This document shows, piece by piece, positions 1 to 7,042 of a DNA stretch of 14,266 bases (positions are counted from its first letter, which is position 1; every line of letters begins with the position of its first letter). Origin of the DNA: JABIRQ01 sp963583595 (GTDB lineage: Bacteria; Pseudomonadota; Alphaproteobacteria; CADEGL01). A program made the position numbers and the translations under genes. Location of the stretch: assembly GCA_963583595.1 (NCBI GenBank), contig CAUZWC010000049.1:1-14266 (forward strand). The letters run 5' to 3'. The notes below the pieces were generated by a model. It was not told the origin of the DNA, made no database searches, and was given only the letters and a program-made list of their open reading frames with translations.

Positions 1-2407
1 GGATGAGCGGCTTGCGGAAGTTGCGGCGCACCTGGCGGCGCAGGATGTGGAAATAATTGGCCGGGGTCGAGCAGTTGGCGACCTGCATGTTGTCCTCGGC
101 GCAGGCCTGGAGGAAGCGCTCGGGCCGGGCCGAGGAATGCTCCGGCCCCTGCCCCTCGTAACCATGGGGCAGCAGCAGGGTCAGGCCCGACATGCGCAGC
201 CATTTAGCTTCGCCCGAACTGATGAACTGGTCGATGATGACCTGGGCGCCATTGGCGAAATCGCCGAACTGAGCCTCCCAGAGCACCAGGGCATGGGGCT
301 CGGCCAGGGTATAGCCGTATTCGAAGCCGAGCACGCCGAATTCCGAGAGCGGGCTGTCCAGCACTTCGAACTCGGCCTGCTTCTCCGCGATATGGGCCAG
401 CGGGATATAGCGCTCCTCGGTCTCCTGATCGCGCAGGGTGGCATGGCGCTGGCTAAAGGTGCCGCGCCCGGAATCCTGACCGCTGAGGCGGACCGGCGTG
501 CCCTCCGCCAGCAGAGTGCCGAAGGCCAGATGCTCCGCCGTCGTCCAGTCCACGCCCTTGCCGGTCTCGATCGTCTTGGCACGCTGCTTGAAGATGCGTT
601 CGATCTTGCGGTTCGCCGCGAATGCCTCGGGCAGGGTCGTCATCGACTCGCCGATGCGCTTGAGTTCGGCCAGTTCGACCGCAGTGTCGCCGTGCCGGCC
701 CTCGCCGCGCGCGATCTCCATCCCCGTCCAGACGCCCTCGAGCCAGTCGGCCTTGTTGGGCTTATAGGTCTTGGCGCCCTCGAAATCGGCCTCCAGCCGG
801 TCCTGGAAGGTCTGGACGATGCTGTCGCCCTCGCCTTCGGCCAGCACGCCCTCGCGGGTCAGCTTCTCGGCGTAGAGCTGGCGCACCGGCGGATGCTTGT
901 CGATGCGGCGGTACATGATCGGCTGGGTGAAGGCTGGCTCGTCGCCCTCGTTATGGCCGTGGCGGCGATAACAGAACATGTCCACGACCACGTCGCGGCG
1001 GAAGGTCTGGCGGAACTCGGCCGCAATGCGCGCGACATGGACCACTGCCTCAGGGTCGTCGCCGTTCACGTGGAAGATCGGCGCCTGGACCATCTTCGCG
1101 ACGTCCGAGCAATAGGGCGAGGAACGCCCGTGATCCGGCGTCGTGGTGAAGCCGATCTGGTTGTTGACGACGAAATGGATGGTGCCGCCCGTGCCATAGC
1201 CGTGGAGGTCGGACATCATCAGGGTCTCGGCCACCGGGCCCTGGCCGGCGAAGGCCGCGTCGCCGTGCATCAGCAAGGCCATGACCGTCTTCTTGCGATG
1301 GCCGGCCCTGGTCTGCTTGGCCCGCACCTTGCCGACGACGACCGGATCCACCGCCTCGAGATGGGACGGGTTCGCGGTCAGGGACAGATGGATCTTGGTG
1401 CCGCCCTCGAACTCGCGATCGGTCGAGGTGCCGAGGTGGTATTTCACGTCGCCCGAGCCCTGAACTTCCTCGGGGCTCGACCGGCCGCCCTCGAATTCGC
1501 CGAAGATCGCCCGGTAGGGCTTGCCCATGACATTGGCCAGCACGTTCAGCCGGCCGCGATGGGGCATGCCGATGACGATTTCCTGCACGCCGAGACTGCC
1601 GGCATGGCGCGCGATCTCTTCCAGCGCGGGAATCGTCGAATCGCCGCCATCCACGCCAAAACGCTTGGTGCCGGTGTATTTCTTGTCGAGGAAATGCTCG
1701 AAGCCCTCGGCCTTGACCAGACGTTCGTAGATCCAGCGCTTGTCCTCGGCCGAGAAATTCGTGCGGTTATGGACCGCCTCGATGCGCTTCTGGATCCAGG
1801 CCTTCTGGTCCGGCTCCTGGATATGCATGAACTCGACGCCGATATGGCCGCAATAGGTCTCGTTCACCCGCTCCATGATCTGGCGCAGGCTCGCCGTCTC
1901 CAGCCCGAGGACATGGTCGATGAAGATCTCGCGATCCCAGTCGCCGTCGCCGAAGCCGTAGGAGGCGGGGTCGAGTTCCTGGTGGCCGAGATCGCCGCTA
2001 TGGATGCCGAGCGGATCGAGCTTGGCCTTCAGATGCCCGCGCACCCGGTAGGAGCGGATGAGCATGAGGGCGCGGATCGAATCGAGGGTCGCGGCCCGGG
2101 TTTCCTCCAGGCTGGCCGAACCGTTGGCGGCGGCGGCAATGGTCGGCGGAGGCTCGTCGGCGCCGTTCTCCGCCACCAGCTCGACACCGTGGCGCGGCCC
2201 GCCGATGACCTTGGTGCCCCGCGGTGCCCAACTCGCGCCGCGCGTCTCGTCGAGCAGAGCCTGCTGGTCGTCGTCCAGTTCGGCGAAAAAATCCGCCCAG
2301 CTCGCATCGACCGACCCGGGGTCCTTGAGATAGCGGCCATAGAGTTCGGCCACGAATGTGCCGTTCGGGCCGAGCAGAAATGCGGAGGGATCGCGGTGCG
2401 CGGTCAT
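1..2407 (-). CDS. sucA: 2-oxoglutarate dehydrogenase E1 component, C-terminus cut off by the window edge
   Basis: Thiamine-diphosphate-dependent E1 subunit of the cytoplasmic 2-oxoglutarate dehydrogenase complex; it decarboxylates 2-oxoglutarate and passes the succinyl group to the lipoyl arm of E2. The reading frame has no stop before the left edge, so 802 residues are present. E1 proteins of this family are usually about 930-990 residues, so the C-terminal part is missing from the window, not broken. Visible landmarks are the N-terminal segment with GPNGTFVAELYGRYL, GMPHRGRLNVL, HGDAAFAGQG starting at His381, the ThDP/Mg motif VNGDDPEAVV (Asn448 to Glu453) and CYRRHGHNEGDEP. The ATG at 2407 is chosen because an in-frame TGA lies about 13 codons upstream and the N-terminal E1 signature follows directly. 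The ribosome site is weak (AAAGG about 14 bases upstream). It lies 53 bp after sucD, as in other alphaproteobacterial mdh-sucCDAB operons; sucB is expected off the left edge. Confidence 0.97.
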   Translation of the reverse strand, partial: MTAHRDPSAFLLGPNGTFVAELYGRYLKDPGSVDASWADFFAELDDDQQALLDETRGASWAPRGTKVIGGPRHGVELVAENGADEPPPTIAAAANGSASLEETRAATLDSIRALMLIRSYRVRGHLKAKLDPLGIHSGDLGHQELDPASYGFGDGDWDREIFIDHVLGLETASLRQIMERVNETYCGHIGVEFMHIQEPDQKAWIQKRIEAVHNRTNFSAEDKRWIYERLVKAEGFEHFLDKKYTGTKRFGVDGGDSTIPALEEIARHAGSLGVQEIVIGMPHRGRLNVLANVMGKPYRAIFGEFEGGRSSPEEVQGSGDVKYHLGTSTDREFEGGTKIHLSLTANPSHLEAVDPVVVGKVRAKQTRAGHRKKTVMALLMHGDAAFAGQGPVAETLMMSDLHGYGTGGTIHFVVNNQIGFTTTPDHGRSSPYCSDVAKMVQAPIFHVNGDDPEAVVHVARIAAEFRQTFRRDVVVDMFCYRRHGHNEGDEPAFTQPIMYRRIDKHPPVRQLYAEKLTREGVLAEGEGDSIVQTFQDRLEADFEGAKTYKPNKADWLEGVWTGMEIARGEGRHGDTAVELAELKRIGESMTTLPEAFAANRKIERIFKQRAKTIETGKGVDWTTAEHLAFGTLLAEGTPVRLSGQDSGRGTFSQRHATLRDQETEERYIPLAHIAEKQAEFEVLDSPLSEFGVLGFEYGYTLAEPHALVLWEAQFGDFANGAQVIIDQFISSGEAKWLRMSGLTLLLPHGYEGQGPEHSSARPERFLQACAEDNMQVANCSTPANYFHILRRQVRRNFRKPLI

Positions 2408-2460
2408 GATCGGATTGCGGCGCCTTTCAAGGACACAGCCTTTCGCTCAACGGAACGGGG

Positions 2461-3336
2461 TTAACGGTTCATAACCGCAAACATGGTGCGGCCCATGTCC
2501 GAGGGCGAATCGGTGACCTCGATTCCGGCCTCGCGCATGGCGGCGATCTTGTCCTCGGCGCCGCCCTTGCCGCCGGCGATGATTGCCCCGGCATGGCCCA
2601 TGCGGCGCCCCGGCGGCGCGGTGCGCCCGGCGATGAAACCGACGACCGGCTTCTTGACCTTATGGGCGGCGAGATAGGCCGCCGCTTCTTCCTCGGCGGT
2701 GCCGCCGATCTCGCCGATCATGACGATGCCCTCGGTCTCGTCATCATCGAGGAAGAGCGACAGGCAATCGATGAAATTGGTGCCGTTGACCGGGTCGCCG
2801 CCGATGCCGATGCAGGTCGACTGGCCCAGCCCGACGGCGGTGGTCTGGCCCACGGCCTCGTAGGTCAAGGTGCCGGAGCGCGAGACGATGCCGATCCGCC
2901 CGCGCTGGTGAATATGGCCCGGCATGATGCCGATCTTGCATTCGTCCGGCGTGATAACGCCGGGACAGTTGGGCCCGATCAGCCGGGTGGCCGAACCGGT
3001 CAGGGCGCGCTTGACCCGCACCATATCGAGCGCGGGAATCCCCTCGGTTATGGTGACGACCAGGGGAAGGCCCGCGTCGATCGCCTCGAGGATCGCATCG
3101 GCCGCGAAGGGCGGCGGCACGAAGATCACGCTGGCATCGGCCCCCGTCTCGGCCACGCAGTCGGTAACCGTGTCGAAGACCGGCAGGTCTAGATGGCTGG
3201 CGCCGCCCTTGCCCGGCGTCACGCCGCCGACGACGGTCGTGCCATAGGCAATCGCCTGCTCGGAATGGAAGGTGCCGTTGGCCCCGGTGAAGCCCTGGAC
3301 CATCAGGCGGGTGTTCTTGTCGACGAGCACGGCCAT
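2461..3336 (-). CDS. sucD: Succinyl-CoA synthetase (ADP-forming) alpha subunit
   Basis: Alpha subunit of succinyl-CoA synthetase, which converts succinyl-CoA, phosphate and NDP to succinate, CoA and NTP in the TCA cycle. The 291-residue product has the usual length. The CoA-binding Rossmann part begins with GFTGANGTFHSEQA and TPGKGG. GPNCPG carries Cys124, and the phosphohistidine lies in GRRMGHAGA at His248, the residue phosphorylated during catalysis in this family. The ATG overlaps the sucC stop by one base (TGATG), and a strong AAGGAGG site lies just upstream within the end of sucC, so the two subunits are probably made by coupled translation at equal amounts. No catalytic residue that I can recognise is missing. 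Confidence 0.98.
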   Translation of the reverse strand: MAVLVDKNTRLMVQGFTGANGTFHSEQAIAYGTTVVGGVTPGKGGASHLDLPVFDTVTDCVAETGADASVIFVPPPFAADAILEAIDAGLPLVVTITEGIPALDMVRVKRALTGSATRLIGPNCPGVITPDECKIGIMPGHIHQRGRIGIVSRSGTLTYEAVGQTTAVGLGQSTCIGIGGDPVNGTNFIDCLSLFLDDDETEGIVMIGEIGGTAEEEAAAYLAAHKVKKPVVGFIAGRTAPPGRRMGHAGAIIAGGKGGAEDKIAAMREAGIEVTDSPSDMGRTMFAVMNR

Positions 3337-4505
3337 CAGGCGGCCTCCTTCACGGCGGCCACGACCTTTTCGGCGGCATCGCCCAGATCGTCGCCGGAAA
3401 TGATCGGCAGACCCGATTCGGCCAGGATCTTCTTGCCCAGATCGACATTGGTTCCTTCGAGTCGAACCACCAGAGGCACGCTCAACTCGACCTCGCGCGC
3501 CGCCGCGACCACGCCCTCGGCGATGACGTCGCAGCGCATGATTCCACCGAAGATATTGACCAGGATGCCGCGCACATTGGGGTCGGACAGGATCAGCTTG
3601 AAGGCGATCGTCACCCGCTCCTTGGTCGCGCCGCCGCCGACATCGAGAAAGTTCGCCGGCGAGCCGCCGCGCAGCTTGATGATGTCCATGGTCGCCATCG
3701 CCAGGCCCGCGCCGTTGACCATGCAGCCGATATCGCCGTCGAGCTTGACGTAGTTCAGCTCATGGCGCCCGGCTTCCAGTTCGGTCGGGTCCTCTTCGTC
3801 CTCGTCGCGCATCGCGGCGACGTCCTTGTGGCGATAGAGGGCGTTGTCGTCGAAACCGACCTTGGCATCGAGCGCTATCAGCTGGCCGGCGCCGGTCACC
3901 ACCAGCGGGTTGATCTCGACCATGGTCGCGTCCAGGTCGAGATAGGCCTTCACCAGGGCCGGGAAAAAGCGCATGGCAGATTTGAAGGCGTCGCCCTCGA
4001 GCCCCAGGCCGAAAGCCAGGCGGCGCGCATGGAAGCCCTGGAAGCCGGTGGCCGGGTCGATCGAGACGCGGATGATCTTCTCCGGCGTCTTCTCCGCGAC
4101 CTCCTCAATCTCCACGCCGCCCTCGGTCGAGGCCATCACCGTGACGCGCGAGGTGGCGCGATCGAGCAGGATGCCGAGATAGAGTTCGCGGCCAATGTCG
4201 CAACCCTCCTCGACATAGAGGCGCTTGACCTCCGTGCCCTCGGGGCCGGTCTGATGGGTCACCAGGATCTTGCCAAGCAGTTCCTGCGCAGTGTCGCGCA
4301 CGGCATCGATCGACTTCACGACCTTGACCCCGCCGGCCTTGCCACGGCCGCCCGCATGAATCTGCGCCTTGACGACCCAGACCGGGCCGCCGAGTTCTTC
4401 GGCGGCCTCGACCGCCTCCTCGACCGAGAAGGCGGGCTTGCCGCGCGGCACGGCGACGCCGAAGCCTTTCAACAGCTCCTTCGCCTGATACTCATGAATA
4501 TTCAT
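3336..4505 (-). CDS. sucC: Succinyl-CoA synthetase (ADP-forming) beta subunit
   Basis: Beta subunit of succinyl-CoA synthetase, which carries the ATP-grasp nucleotide site and the succinate site. The 389-residue product matches the family length. It begins MNIHEYQAKELL, the standard SucC N-terminus, which fixes the ATG at 4505. The ATP-grasp signature KAQIHAGGRGKAGG starts at Lys46. The C-terminal ligase half shows MVNGAGLAMATMD, FLDVGGGATKERV, FGGIMRCDVIAEG and LEGTNVDLGKKIL. It is the first gene of the sucCD pair and sits 126 bp downstream of mdh, on the same strand. That gap contains a possible promoter and a short palindrome, so sucCDA may have its own start as well as read-through from mdh. 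Confidence 0.98.
   Translation of the reverse strand: MNIHEYQAKELLKGFGVAVPRGKPAFSVEEAVEAAEELGGPVWVVKAQIHAGGRGKAGGVKVVKSIDAVRDTAQELLGKILVTHQTGPEGTEVKRLYVEEGCDIGRELYLGILLDRATSRVTVMASTEGGVEIEEVAEKTPEKIIRVSIDPATGFQGFHARRLAFGLGLEGDAFKSAMRFFPALVKAYLDLDATMVEINPLVVTGAGQLIALDAKVGFDDNALYRHKDVAAMRDEDEEDPTELEAGRHELNYVKLDGDIGCMVNGAGLAMATMDIIKLRGGSPANFLDVGGGATKERVTIAFKLILSDPNVRGILVNIFGGIMRCDVIAEGVVAAAREVELSVPLVVRLEGTNVDLGKKILAESGLPIISGDDLGDAAEKVVAAVKEAA
3344..3350 (-). promoter_or_regulatory. Strong ribosome binding site of sucD inside sucC
   Basis: AAGGAGG on the minus strand lies 7 bases before the sucD ATG and within the last codons of sucC. Together with the TGATG stop-start overlap it supports translational coupling of the two subunits. 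Confidence 0.75.
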
Positions 4506-4534
4506 ATAGTTCCGTCTCGTGAATCCGATGCGCG

Positions 4535-4547
4535 GCGACCGGGTCGC
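4535..4547. promoter_or_regulatory. 13-bp palindrome in the sucC leader
   Basis: GCGACC and GGTCGC flank a single central base between mdh and sucC. The palindrome lies between the candidate -10 box and the sucC start, where an operator or a small hairpin in the mRNA leader could act. Another short inverted repeat (TGACG, five bases, CGTCA) is at 4591-4605 upstream of the candidate promoter. Function is inferred only from position and symmetry, and GC-rich palindromes of this size arise by chance. Confidence 0.3.
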
Positions 4548-4551
4548 GCCA

Positions 4552-4579
4552 ACTTTACCAGTCGACCCCGATCAAACAA
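4552..4579 (-). promoter_or_regulatory. Candidate sigma70-type promoter for sucCDA
   Basis: On the minus strand TTGTTT (4574-4579) and TAAAGT (4552-4557) are separated by 16 bases, about 50 bases before the sucC ATG. Both hexamers are partial matches to the consensus. This is the most AT-rich part of the mdh-sucC gap. It is a pattern match only. Confidence 0.3.
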
Positions 4580-4631
4580 CCGCACCAATATGACGGCTCG
4601 CGTCAGTCAAGCCGGCAACCCCGGAAAACCG

Positions 4632-5642
4632 CTATTTCGCCTTGGCTTTCGCCTTAGACCGGGCCTTGGCAGGCTTCGAGGCGCTGTCCAGAAGCTTCTT
4701 CGAAACCGAGATGAGGCCGCGCACGGCTTGGACCGATTTGGCGAGCGCCTTCTTCTCGGTCGCGTTGAGCTGGATCTCCATGACCCGCTCCACGCCGCCT
4801 TCGCCAATCACCGCCGGGACGCCGACATAGAGGTTTCGTATGCCGTACTGGCCGGTCAGCCAGGCGGCGCAGGGCAGCACCCGCTTCTTGTCCTTGAGGA
4901 AAGATTCGGCCATCAGGATGGCCGAGGCAGCGGGTGCGTAGAAGGCCGAGCCGGTCTTCATCAACCCGACGATCTCGGCGCCGCCGTCGCGCGTGCGCTG
5001 CACGATGGCGTCGACTTTCTTCTTGGTCGTCCAGCCCATCTTGATCAGATCCGTGACCGGCACGCCGGCGACGGTGGAATAGCGCACCAGCGGCACCATC
5101 GTGTCGCCATGGCCGCCCAGCACGAAGGCCGAGACATCCTCGACCGAAACCTTAAACTCATCGGCCAGGAAGGTGCGGAAGCGCGCCGAGTCCAGCACCC
5201 CGGCCATGCCGACGACATGACTGGCGGGCAGGCCAGAGACCTCCTTCATCACCCAGACCATGGCGTCCAGGGGGTTGGTGATGACGATGACGAAAGCTTT
5301 GGGGCAGTATTTCTTGATCGCCTCGCCGACGGTCTTGATGACCATGGCATTGGTGCCGATCAGGTCGTCGCGGCTCATCCCCGGCTTGCGCGGGATACCG
5401 GCGGTGACGATGACCACGTTGGCCCCGCGCAGCGCGCTGTAGCTGGTCCAGCCCGCATAGGTCGAGTCGATGCCCGAGACGGGGGTCGACTGCATGATGT
5501 CGAGGGCCTTGCCCTTGGGCATGTCCCCGGCCTGCGGAATATCGATGAGGGTGATGTCGCCGAGCTCCTTGAGCCCGGCGAGGAGGGCGAGCGTGCCGCC
5601 GATCTGCCCCGCGCCGACAAGCGCGATCTTGTTGCGTGCCAT
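4632..5642 (-). CDS. mdh: Malate dehydrogenase, LDH-like type, with a Lys/Ala-rich C-terminal tail
   Basis: NAD-dependent malate dehydrogenase of the TCA cycle (malate + NAD+ to oxaloacetate + NADH), cytoplasmic. The Rossmann loop GAGQIGG is at residues 10-16, with Asp34 ending the second beta strand, as expected for NAD preference. The substrate loop IPRKPGMSRDDL, VITNPLDAMVW, GMAGVLDSARFR and GGHGDTMVPL (catalytic His178) are all present. The MSRDDL loop fits the lactate-dehydrogenase-like bacterial MDH group. An in-frame ATG at 5666 would add eight residues, but 5642 is preferred: a GGGAAGG ribosome site lies five bases upstream, and MARNKIALVGAGQ is the usual N-terminus. The product is 336 residues, slightly longer than the roughly 320 typical of this group. 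The excess is a basic tail rich in Lys and Ala (about the last 15 residues). It lies 77 bp after zapE and 126 bp before sucC. Confidence 0.97.
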   Translation of the reverse strand: MARNKIALVGAGQIGGTLALLAGLKELGDITLIDIPQAGDMPKGKALDIMQSTPVSGIDSTYAGWTSYSALRGANVVIVTAGIPRKPGMSRDDLIGTNAMVIKTVGEAIKKYCPKAFVIVITNPLDAMVWVMKEVSGLPASHVVGMAGVLDSARFRTFLADEFKVSVEDVSAFVLGGHGDTMVPLVRYSTVAGVPVTDLIKMGWTTKKKVDAIVQRTRDGGAEIVGLMKTGSAFYAPAASAILMAESFLKDKKRVLPCAAWLTGQYGIRNLYVGVPAVIGEGGVERVMEIQLNATEKKALAKSVQAVRGLISVSKKLLDSASKPAKARSKAKAKAK

Positions 5643-5647
5643 GGGAA

Positions 5648-5654
5648 CCTTCCC
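5648..5654 (-). promoter_or_regulatory. Ribosome binding site deciding the mdh start
   Basis: GGGAAGG on the minus strand stands five bases before the ATG at 5642. It favours that start over the in-frame ATG at 5666. Confidence 0.6.
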
Positions 5655-5704
5655 GAGAAATGCCAAGGATCAATGCCGCGCGCGCTGGTCGCGCAAGCAT
5701 CCTG

Positions 5705-5730
5705 AATTGCGCGCGTTGTCTAGCGCAATT
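5705..5730. repeat. Inverted repeat spanning the zapE stop codon, upstream of mdh
   Basis: AATTGCGC (5705-5712) and GCGCAATT (5723-5730) form a perfect 8-bp inverted repeat around a 10-base centre that contains the zapE TAG. In RNA it could form a hairpin ending the zapE message or protecting its 3' end. In DNA it could be an operator about 65-90 bases before mdh. No T-run follows on the minus strand, so a classical intrinsic terminator is unlikely. Confidence 0.45.
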
Positions 5731-6901
5731 CGCCCCCCGGGAGCAAGGCGGGGGCCGGAAACTCCTTGTCTCTATTCGCCCTTGTGGCCCTGGCCAGATA
5801 CTCTGCCAACTGCATCTCCGCCAGGCGGCTCACCGTGCGCTGGAATTCGAAGGCGTGGCTGGTGCCGGATTGCAGCTTCTCGGGCGGCGCTTCGGCGCTC
5901 ATCACCAACTTGACCCGATGTTCGTAGAGTTCGTCGATCAGGGTCATGAAGCGGTGCGCCTCGTTGCGTTCGTCTTCGCCCATGCGCGGCACCCCGGACA
6001 GGACGATCGTGTGATAGCGCCGGGCGATGACGAGGTAGTCCTCGGCCCCCAAGGGCTTTTCGCAGAGTTCGGCGAAACTGAACCGGGCCACGCCGCGCGC
6101 CGCGTGGGTCGTCGTCACCATGCGTCCGCGCACCTCGAAGCTTTGCGGCCCGACCCGCGCGCCCTCGGTCAGATCGGCGAAGGCCTTGTCCAGCGCCGCG
6201 GCCGATGCTGGACCCAGGGGCTGGTGATAGACGCGCATGCCATGCAGCCGCTCCATCCGGTAGTCGATGGGCGAATCGAGGGCCAGCAGGTCGAGCTTGC
6301 GCTTGAACAACTCGATGAAGGGCAGGAAGCGCTCGCGCTGAAGCCCGCCCTGGTAGACATCGCCGAGCGCCACATTCGAGGTGGCGACGACCACGACCCC
6401 GCGTTCGAACAGGGCCTCGAACAACCGGCCCAGGATCATCGCATCGGCGATATTAGTCACCCGGAATTCGTCGAAGCAGAGCAGCCTGGCCCGTTCGGCC
6501 ACGAAATCGGCGGCCGCCGGCATGGGATCGCCCGCCTCCTTGCCCTCCTCCGTCCGGGTCTTGCGCCAGCGATGGATGAAATCGTGGATCTCGATCATGA
6601 ATTCGTGGAAATGGACCCGGCGCCGGGCCTCGACCGTTGAGGTCTCGAAGAACAGGTCCATCAGCATGGATTTGCCGCGCCCGACCGGCCCGTAGATATA
6701 GAGGCCCTGGGGCGGTTCCTCGGTCCGCCGGGTCAGCCCGAAGCGCGCCTTCCAGCCGCCCATCCCGCTCGCCGGGCGATAGCCGCGCAGGGCGTTGTGC
6801 AGGCCCTGCAGTTTTTTGACCGCCAGGCCCTGGGCCGGATCGGGGCGCAGTTCGCCCGAGTTCTGCAAGGCGCGGAAGGCGGGAAGAGGACCGTCGGTCA
6901 T
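5720..6901 (-). CDS. zapE: ZapE/AFG1-family ATPase (cell division protein ZapE type)
   Basis: AAA-type P-loop ATPase of the AFG1/ZapE family; in E. coli ZapE acts at the Z-ring, and mitochondrial AFG1/LACE1 relatives work in protein quality control. The product is 393 residues, near the usual size. It opens with the typical FRALQNSGELRPDPAQ and LAVKKLQGLHNAL. The Walker A sequence GPVGRGKS has Lys77, followed by LMDLFF. Walker B is LLCFDEFRVTNIADAM, and ATSN serves as sensor 1. The ATG at 6901 is preferred over an upstream in-frame TTG at 6970, because family homology begins right after it; no strong ribosome site is visible for either. The gene lies just upstream of mdh on the same strand, a neighbourhood I recall from other alphaproteobacteria. 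It diverges from the acyl-CoA synthetase gene across 141 bp. Confidence 0.92.
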   Translation of the reverse strand: MTDGPLPAFRALQNSGELRPDPAQGLAVKKLQGLHNALRGYRPASGMGGWKARFGLTRRTEEPPQGLYIYGPVGRGKSMLMDLFFETSTVEARRRVHFHEFMIEIHDFIHRWRKTRTEEGKEAGDPMPAAADFVAERARLLCFDEFRVTNIADAMILGRLFEALFERGVVVVATSNVALGDVYQGGLQRERFLPFIELFKRKLDLLALDSPIDYRMERLHGMRVYHQPLGPASAAALDKAFADLTEGARVGPQSFEVRGRMVTTTHAARGVARFSFAELCEKPLGAEDYLVIARRYHTIVLSGVPRMGEDERNEAHRFMTLIDELYEHRVKLVMSAEAPPEKLQSGTSHAFEFQRTVSRLAEMQLAEYLARATRANRDKEFPAPALLPGGELR

Positions 6902-7042
6902 GAGGGGCAAGCGCGCAGTGGAGGAAATCAGGGCGGGCGAGAGAGATAACCGAGCGGCGCGCCCAGGCAAAGTGCCGATCGGACGAATTTGCCCCTGCGA
7001 GCGCTTTATCGCCCCGAAGCTTTGTGCCTAGGATGCCGCGCC

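Noticed and set aside
47..2464. An 805-codon open frame on the plus strand
   Set aside because: It lies antisense to sucA. The minus-strand translation carries all E1 motifs, and the plus-strand product resembles no family. Long antisense frames are expected in high-GC genes.
3762..5705. A 647-codon open frame on the plus strand
   Set aside because: It runs antisense through sucC and mdh, across their intergenic gap. The minus-strand genes have clear motifs and starts.
6902..7042. Upstream in-frame TTG starts for zapE (6970) and the acyl-CoA synthetase (6989)
   Set aside because: They would make the two divergent genes nearly meet. The downstream ATG codons sit where family homology begins.
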